DNA of 37,889 nt from Anaerolineae bacterium (lineage in GTDB: Bacteria; Chloroflexota; Anaerolineae; UBA4142; SHND01). Within the stretch, counting starts at the first letter, position 1; each line of letters opens with the position of its first letter. The notes beneath the pieces were generated by a model. It searched no databases and was not told the DNA's origin. It worked only from the letters and a program-made list of their open reading frames with translations. A program made the position numbers and the translations under genes. Location: NCBI GenBank assembly GCA_021463195.1, contig JAJTXZ010000049.1, positions 1-37,889 of the forward strand, given 5' to 3'. Below are positions 34,178-37,889 of this stretch, in pieces.

Positions 34178-35806
34178 TTGTCACGAAAACAATTCGTGTT
34201 TCACCGACCCAACCTTTCTTGGAGCGTCATTCTAGTTTTGGGATTCATTTTGACTTGGCTCGCCGCGTGTCAAGTGACGCCCACCCCGACGCCCGCGGTA
34301 ACGCCAACCGCAACTCGCCGTAATACGCGCACCCCTTTTCCAACTCTCACGCCGCGCGTCACGCCTTCGCCAACCTTTGCGCCCATCGCCGCCATCGTCA
34401 CCGATACGCTGCGCGTGCGCGAACAACCGAATACAACCGCGCGCATTCTCGGACGCTTGCAAGCGCAAACGCAAGTGGCGCTGCTCTCGCGCACCGATGA
34501 CAACAAATGGTTTTCGATTGAATATCCTGAAGCGTCCGGAAAGGTCGGTTGGATTTTTGGCGAAGTGGTCGCGCCGCAGCGCGATATCAATACGCTGCCC
34601 ATCGGTTTGAATGCGCCGAAACCGCCAGTCGGCGCGCTCTTTGCTACTGTCAAAACCGAAGGCGACCCGCTGCGAATGCGCGCTGGGCCGGGGACAAATT
34701 ACGAAGTTCTCGCGCGCGTTCCCGACACCACGCGTGTTCTCGTGGTTGCGAAAACGGGAGATGAAACGTGGTACCAAATTATTTATCCGACCGATTCAGG
34801 ACAGCGCGGTTGGGTCAGCGGCGAATTTCTCGCGCTGACAAGTTCGCCCGCGTCTTTGCAAATCGCGCAAGCGCCGCCAACGCCTACGCCAGGGCCCACG
34901 GCGGTTCCGCGCCCCACTCGCGCGCCGAACGCGCCGAGCGGCGGCAGCGTATTGGTCTCTTCCAATCGCGACGGCGCGTATGACATTTACGCGCTGGGCG
35001 AAAATGGCGTCGCGCGGCGCCAACTGACGCACAGCGGCAATGCGTTCGGCGCGCGTTATGCTCCCGACGGCGAGCGCATTGCGTTTTATCGCGCGGTCGC
35101 CACCTCGCCCAATCTGGTGAATCATATTTTCTTGATGGATTTTGATGGGCGCAATGTCACCGACCTTTCCGCGCGCGCCGGCGGCGCGTTTAACGACACA
35201 GACCCCGATTGGTCGCCCGACGGACGGCGCATTGTATTTACGCGAACGCCGCGCGCGGGCGCGCCGGAATTGTGGACCATGGACGCGAACGGCGGCAACG
35301 CGAAAGCGCTCGTCAAATTATCGTCCGCGACTGGCGCGACGCGCGAATATTCGCCCATGCCGCGTTGGTCGCCCGATGGCGGACGCATTGCTTACGCGGC
35401 GGTCGCGCGCGTCGAAACGCCAGGCGCGCCGTTGTATCCCAATATTTTTGTGGTGGGCGTGAATGGGCAGGACGCGCAGCAACTCACCAATAATGATTTT
35501 ATCAACGCCGCGCCGGTGTGGTCGTCCGATGGCGCGCAAATCGCCTGGGCGGCGCGCGATTTGAGCAAGCGCCAGAATTGGCGCGTATATGTGATGAACG
35601 CCAGCGGCGCTGACCAACGCCTTTTATTCAACGCGTCTGCCGACAGCAATCACGGCGCGCAGCCCGTCACTTGGGCAAACAATCGTATTTTACTCGCGCA
35701 GTGGAACGGAAATTGGAATGCTTATTTTGTCAATGAGGGGGGGGGGAATTCGCGCGCGGTCACATCCGACGCTGCCGATACGATCCCGACAGATTGGCTG
35801 CCATAA
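34178..35806 (+). CDS. Paralogous lipoprotein with two SH3-like domains and PD40 propeller
   Basis: About 542 residues. A signal peptide with lipobox LAAC (Cys31 from the TTG at 34178) precedes a Pro/Thr spacer and two bacterial SH3 domains (about 73-135: DTLRVREQPNTTARILGRL; about 155-222: GDPLRMRAGPGTNYEVLARV). The propeller is at about 260-542, with blades such as APDGERIAFYR, SPDGRRIVFTR, SPDGGRIAYAA and SSDGAQIAWAA. It is a duplicate of the preceding gene with an extra SH3 domain. A GTG at 34196 is an alternative start. Near the 3' end a run of ten G residues (35737-35746) encodes Gly-Gly-Gly. Confidence 0.83.
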   Translation: MSRKQFVFHRPNLSWSVILVLGFILTWLAACQVTPTPTPAVTPTATRRNTRTPFPTLTPRVTPSPTFAPIAAIVTDTLRVREQPNTTARILGRLQAQTQVALLSRTDDNKWFSIEYPEASGKVGWIFGEVVAPQRDINTLPIGLNAPKPPVGALFATVKTEGDPLRMRAGPGTNYEVLARVPDTTRVLVVAKTGDETWYQIIYPTDSGQRGWVSGEFLALTSSPASLQIAQAPPTPTPGPTAVPRPTRAPNAPSGGSVLVSSNRDGAYDIYALGENGVARRQLTHSGNAFGARYAPDGERIAFYRAVATSPNLVNHIFLMDFDGRNVTDLSARAGGAFNDTDPDWSPDGRRIVFTRTPRAGAPELWTMDANGGNAKALVKLSSATGATREYSPMPRWSPDGGRIAYAAVARVETPGAPLYPNIFVVGVNGQDAQQLTNNDFINAAPVWSSDGAQIAWAARDLSKRQNWRVYVMNASGADQRLLFNASADSNHGAQPVTWANNRILLAQWNGNWNAYFVNEGGGNSRAVTSDAADTIPTDWLP

Positions 35807-35813
35807 TAAAAAA

Positions 35814-35901
35814 CCACTGGGGCTTGCTCGAATTTTCAGACCCCAAGGGTTTTCGAAAACCCTTGGGGTCTGAAAATTCGCCAAGCCTCAGAAAACCCCC
35901 A
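35814..35901. repeat. Palindromic repeat copy 6 (promoter-linked)
   Basis: A perfect 52-bp palindrome at 35829-35880 (CGAATTTTCAGACCCCAAGG to the centre TTCGAA and back) lies inside outer arms CTGGGGCTTG and CAAGCCTCAG. Relative to copies 1 and 5, both arms carry matching changes. It ends 10 bases after CTCAG at the -35 of the next promoter. Confidence 0.85.
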
Positions 35902-35930
35902 TTGCCATCTGCGCGCGTTTGATAGATAAT
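35902..35930 (+). promoter_or_regulatory. Promoter of the FW-domain protein gene
   Basis: TTGCCA (35902-35907) and GATAAT (35925-35930) with a 17-base spacer, 29 bases before the start codon. It abuts copy 6. Confidence 0.65.
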
Positions 35931-35959
35931 CAGATTATCCTCAACCAGATGGAGACGCT

Positions 35960-37300
35960 GTGAAACGACTCTTGCTTTTCCTGCTGCTCGGCGCATTTGG
36001 ACTGTTCGCTGCGATCATTCCGCCCGCGGCGGTCCGCGCCGCGCCGCCGCCGCAATTTGGCGACACGCAGGTCACGATTCAGAATCCGACCAACGGCATG
36101 AATTTGACCCCAGGCCAAATGATTGGCGTTTCTTCGGTCGCTAGCGGCGCAGGCGGTATCTCGTTCGTCCAACTTTTTGTGGACAATGCGTATATCGCGA
36201 CGAGTCAACCGCCGAATGGCATTCCGCAATCTCCTTTTGCTTCTGTTCAAGCGTGGACGACTACGCCGGGTTATCACAATATTGTCGTGCGCGCCACTAC
36301 TTCGCAAGGCGTCACCGGTCAAGCATCCATCTCGGTCAATGTCGGCGGTTCAGCCAGTCCAACCAATACGCCCAATCCGTGCATCGCCGGTTCGACGACG
36401 CTAAACGATGTGACGATTCCGGATAATTCCCAAGTGCAGCCCGGCGCGTCTTTTCAAAAAACTTGGCAAGTTTTGAACAGCGGCACGTGCATTTGGATTA
36501 ACACGTATCGCATCGCCAACATCAACAATACGCCATTGGGCGCGCAATCGCCGGCGCCGATTCCGCAAATCGCGCCGGGGCAATCTTCCAATATCAGCGT
36601 CAATATGGTCGCGCCACAGCAGCCCGGCACATATCGCAGCGTTTGGCAGCTGCGCGCGCCGAACGGATATAACTTTGGGCAGCAAATGGATGCGGTCATT
36701 GTCGTACCGCAAACGGGCTGCAATGGCACGCCGCAAATCACAAACTTTTTCGCCAGTCCGCCAAACATTCGCGCGGGTCAATCCACCACCTTGGTTTGGG
36801 GCGCGGTCAATAACGCCGACCAAATTCGGCTGCAAACTCCGGCAGGCAGCAGTTCCGTCACCGCGCCGGGACAAACCACCTTGTCGCCCAACGTCACCAC
36901 AACGTACATTCTCACCGCGTTGTGCCGCGGACAGCGCGTAGATTCCGTCGCCACCGTCTATGTGAGCAATGCGCCGCCGCCCACGCCGACGCCGCCGCCG
37001 CAGCGCAACAACATCACTTTATCCCCCGCGCAGCAAGCGGGTTTTGGCGCGATTAATGTGCCGGCGCAATATTTTTATGACAATACTAACGCGCCGGGAC
37101 AAATTCAAATCACCGCTTTTAACAATTTTGGCCAAGTGGTAGGCAGCAGCAATATCGGCGCGATTCCCTACACGCAGCAATTCGCCAACATCACCGTTAG
37201 TATTCCGAGCGGCTATCAAAACGCCGTGAACGTGCAGGGCTGTATCATTGACCGCACGGGCGCGATGTTGACGTGCGGGAGTGGGTTGGGGATTCGATGA
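35960..37300 (+). CDS. Secreted Ig-like protein with NBR1-type FW domain
   Basis: A 446-residue exported protein; signal peptide about 1-27, cleaved near VRAAPPP. An Ig-like module at about 32-130 (VTIQNPTNGMNLTPGQMIGV) is followed by an FW domain (about 145-255). The latter shows the Trp-rich pattern of the NBR1 Ig-like domain: VTIPDNSQVQPG, FQKTWQVLNSGTCIW, PGQSSNISVNM, GTYRSVWQLRAPNG. A second Ig-like domain (about 258-338) has RAGQSTTLVWGAVNNAD. A Pro-rich linker and a C-terminal ~90-residue domain end the protein. A GTG start follows GGAG by 5 bases. Likely surface adhesion or ligand binding. Confidence 0.82.
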   Translation: MKRLLLFLLLGAFGLFAAIIPPAAVRAAPPPQFGDTQVTIQNPTNGMNLTPGQMIGVSSVASGAGGISFVQLFVDNAYIATSQPPNGIPQSPFASVQAWTTTPGYHNIVVRATTSQGVTGQASISVNVGGSASPTNTPNPCIAGSTTLNDVTIPDNSQVQPGASFQKTWQVLNSGTCIWINTYRIANINNTPLGAQSPAPIPQIAPGQSSNISVNMVAPQQPGTYRSVWQLRAPNGYNFGQQMDAVIVVPQTGCNGTPQITNFFASPPNIRAGQSTTLVWGAVNNADQIRLQTPAGSSSVTAPGQTTLSPNVTTTYILTALCRGQRVDSVATVYVSNAPPPTPTPPPQRNNITLSPAQQAGFGAINVPAQYFYDNTNAPGQIQITAFNNFGQVVGSSNIGAIPYTQQFANITVSIPSGYQNAVNVQGCIIDRTGAMLTCGSGLGIR

Positions 37301-37311
37301 AAGACCGGTGA

Positions 37312-37451
37312 GCAGTGATCAGTTGTCAGTCATCAGATATCAGTTATCAGTTGTTAGTGATCAGTTATCGGTTGTCAGTCATCAGTTGTTAGTGATCAGT
37401 GATCAGTTGTCAGTCATCAGTCATCAGTCGTCAGTCTCCAGTCTCTAGTCT
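37312..37451 (+). repeat. Heptameric tandem repeat array
   Basis: Twenty consecutive 7-bp units of the form TCAGTNN, in unbroken register, with substitutions mainly at positions 1, 2, 6 and 7. Units 6-10 and 11-15 form a duplicated 35-bp block with two differences. It ends 27 bases before the response-regulator ATG. Confidence 0.9.
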
Positions 37452-37478
37452 CTCCATCTCTCCCTCACGCCCTCTCCG

Positions 37479-37889
37479 ATGACCATCCGCGTTTTTCTCG
37501 CCGACGACCATCCGCCCCTCCGCGTGGGCTTGCGCGTACTCTTGGAACAATGCGCTGACATTCGCGTCATTGGCGAAAGCGGTGATGGCTATGACGCGCT
37601 CGCGCAAATTGAACTCTTGCGTCCCGATGTTGCGGTGATTGATTGTCAGTTACCGGGCTTGGAGGGCATCGAGGTCGCTGCCGAAATCAAACGACGCGGC
37701 GTGCCGACGCGCGTGCTGGCGCTGAGTTCGTTCGCGGAGGAACGATATGTGCGCGGGATGCTGGAGGCAGATGCAATTGGATATTTGCTGAAAGAAGAAG
37801 CGCCGGAGCGAATTGTGGAAGCGGTCCACGCGGCGGCGCGGGGCGAAGAATGGTTCAGCGCGAAAATTTCCAAACTGATCGCAGATTGG
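37479..37889 (+). CDS. NarL/FixJ-type response regulator, 3'-truncated by window end
   Basis: At least 137 residues, open at the window edge. The receiver domain starts MTIRVFLADDHPPLRVGLR with the acidic pair Asp9/Asp10, phospho-acceptor Asp55 (VAVIDCQLPG), Ser83 in ALSSF and Lys105 in GYLLKEEAPE. The N-terminal LADDHPxxRxGL pattern is typical of the NarL/LuxR-output class, but the DNA-binding domain is outside the window. The upstream gap holds the heptamer array and no clear promoter or ribosome site, so its regulation is unclear. Confidence 0.85.
   Translation, partial: MTIRVFLADDHPPLRVGLRVLLEQCADIRVIGESGDGYDALAQIELLRPDVAVIDCQLPGLEGIEVAAEIKRRGVPTRVLALSSFAEERYVRGMLEADAIGYLLKEEAPERIVEAVHAAARGEEWFSAKISKLIADW

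Noticed and set aside
37312-37451. CRISPR array
   Set aside because: The unit is 7 bp with no spacer structure and no cas genes; it is a simple tandem repeat.

Overview
The window looks like a chromosome segment of a member of the Chloroflexota (Anaerolineae-like). This is inferred from gene content and neighbourhoods, not from a search: a four-cysteine ribosomal protein L28, Asp23/YloV/DegV genes of Gram-positive type, a small protein ending in [11 protein letters not shown], a GT39 protein with an appended beta-sandwich tail, Pro/Thr-rich SH3-beta-propeller lipoproteins and a secreted NBR1-like (FW) domain protein. The DNA is moderately GC-rich and unusually full of GCGC/CGCG. No tRNA, rRNA, IS element or CRISPR array was seen.

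Region 1 (1-11.9 kb, almost all + strand) is housekeeping: a membrane Zn-peptidase, rlmN, rpe, rpmB (opposite strand), then a lipid module of an Asp23 protein, a fatty-acid kinase FakA/YloV and two DegV/FakB fatty-acid-binding proteins. RecG, a small acidic protein, coaD, a coiled-coil protein, yceD (DUF177) and rpmF follow. Region 2 (12-16.4 kb, + strand) is fabD-fabG-asp23-nusB-tatA and a gene in which a TatB-like segment is fused to TatC. The phospholipid and fatty-acid genes (fakA, two fakB, coaD, yceD-rpmF-fabD-fabG) together cover acyl-chain salvage, CoA synthesis and type II fatty-acid synthesis.

Region 3 (16.4-29.1 kb, mainly - strand) is envelope and stress functions: HtrA protease, a polysaccharide deacetylase lipoprotein, a DedA/VTT membrane protein (+), an OmpR-type regulator with its histidine kinase, a GT39 glycosyltransferase, a TM-anchored Pro/Thr-rich protein, a D-Ala-D-Ala-ligase-like ATP-grasp enzyme, two RCK/TrkA proteins and a UspA protein. 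A structured-RNA candidate resembling the ydaO/c-di-AMP riboswitch lies on the - strand at about 19.56-19.69 kb, followed by a - strand terminator but no - strand gene.

Region 4 (29.5-37.9 kb, + strand) encodes exported proteins: a subtilisin-like protease, two paralogous SH3b-propeller lipoproteins and an FW-domain protein. It ends with a heptameric tandem array and a NarL-type response regulator cut by the window edge.

The most distinctive non-coding signal is a family of at least six long palindromes with a core like AAGGGTTTTCGAAAACCCTT. Arms differ between copies but stay self-complementary. Three copies end 10-12 bases before a -35 box of a good promoter (yugP, the S8 protease and the FW protein), with the same spacing each time.
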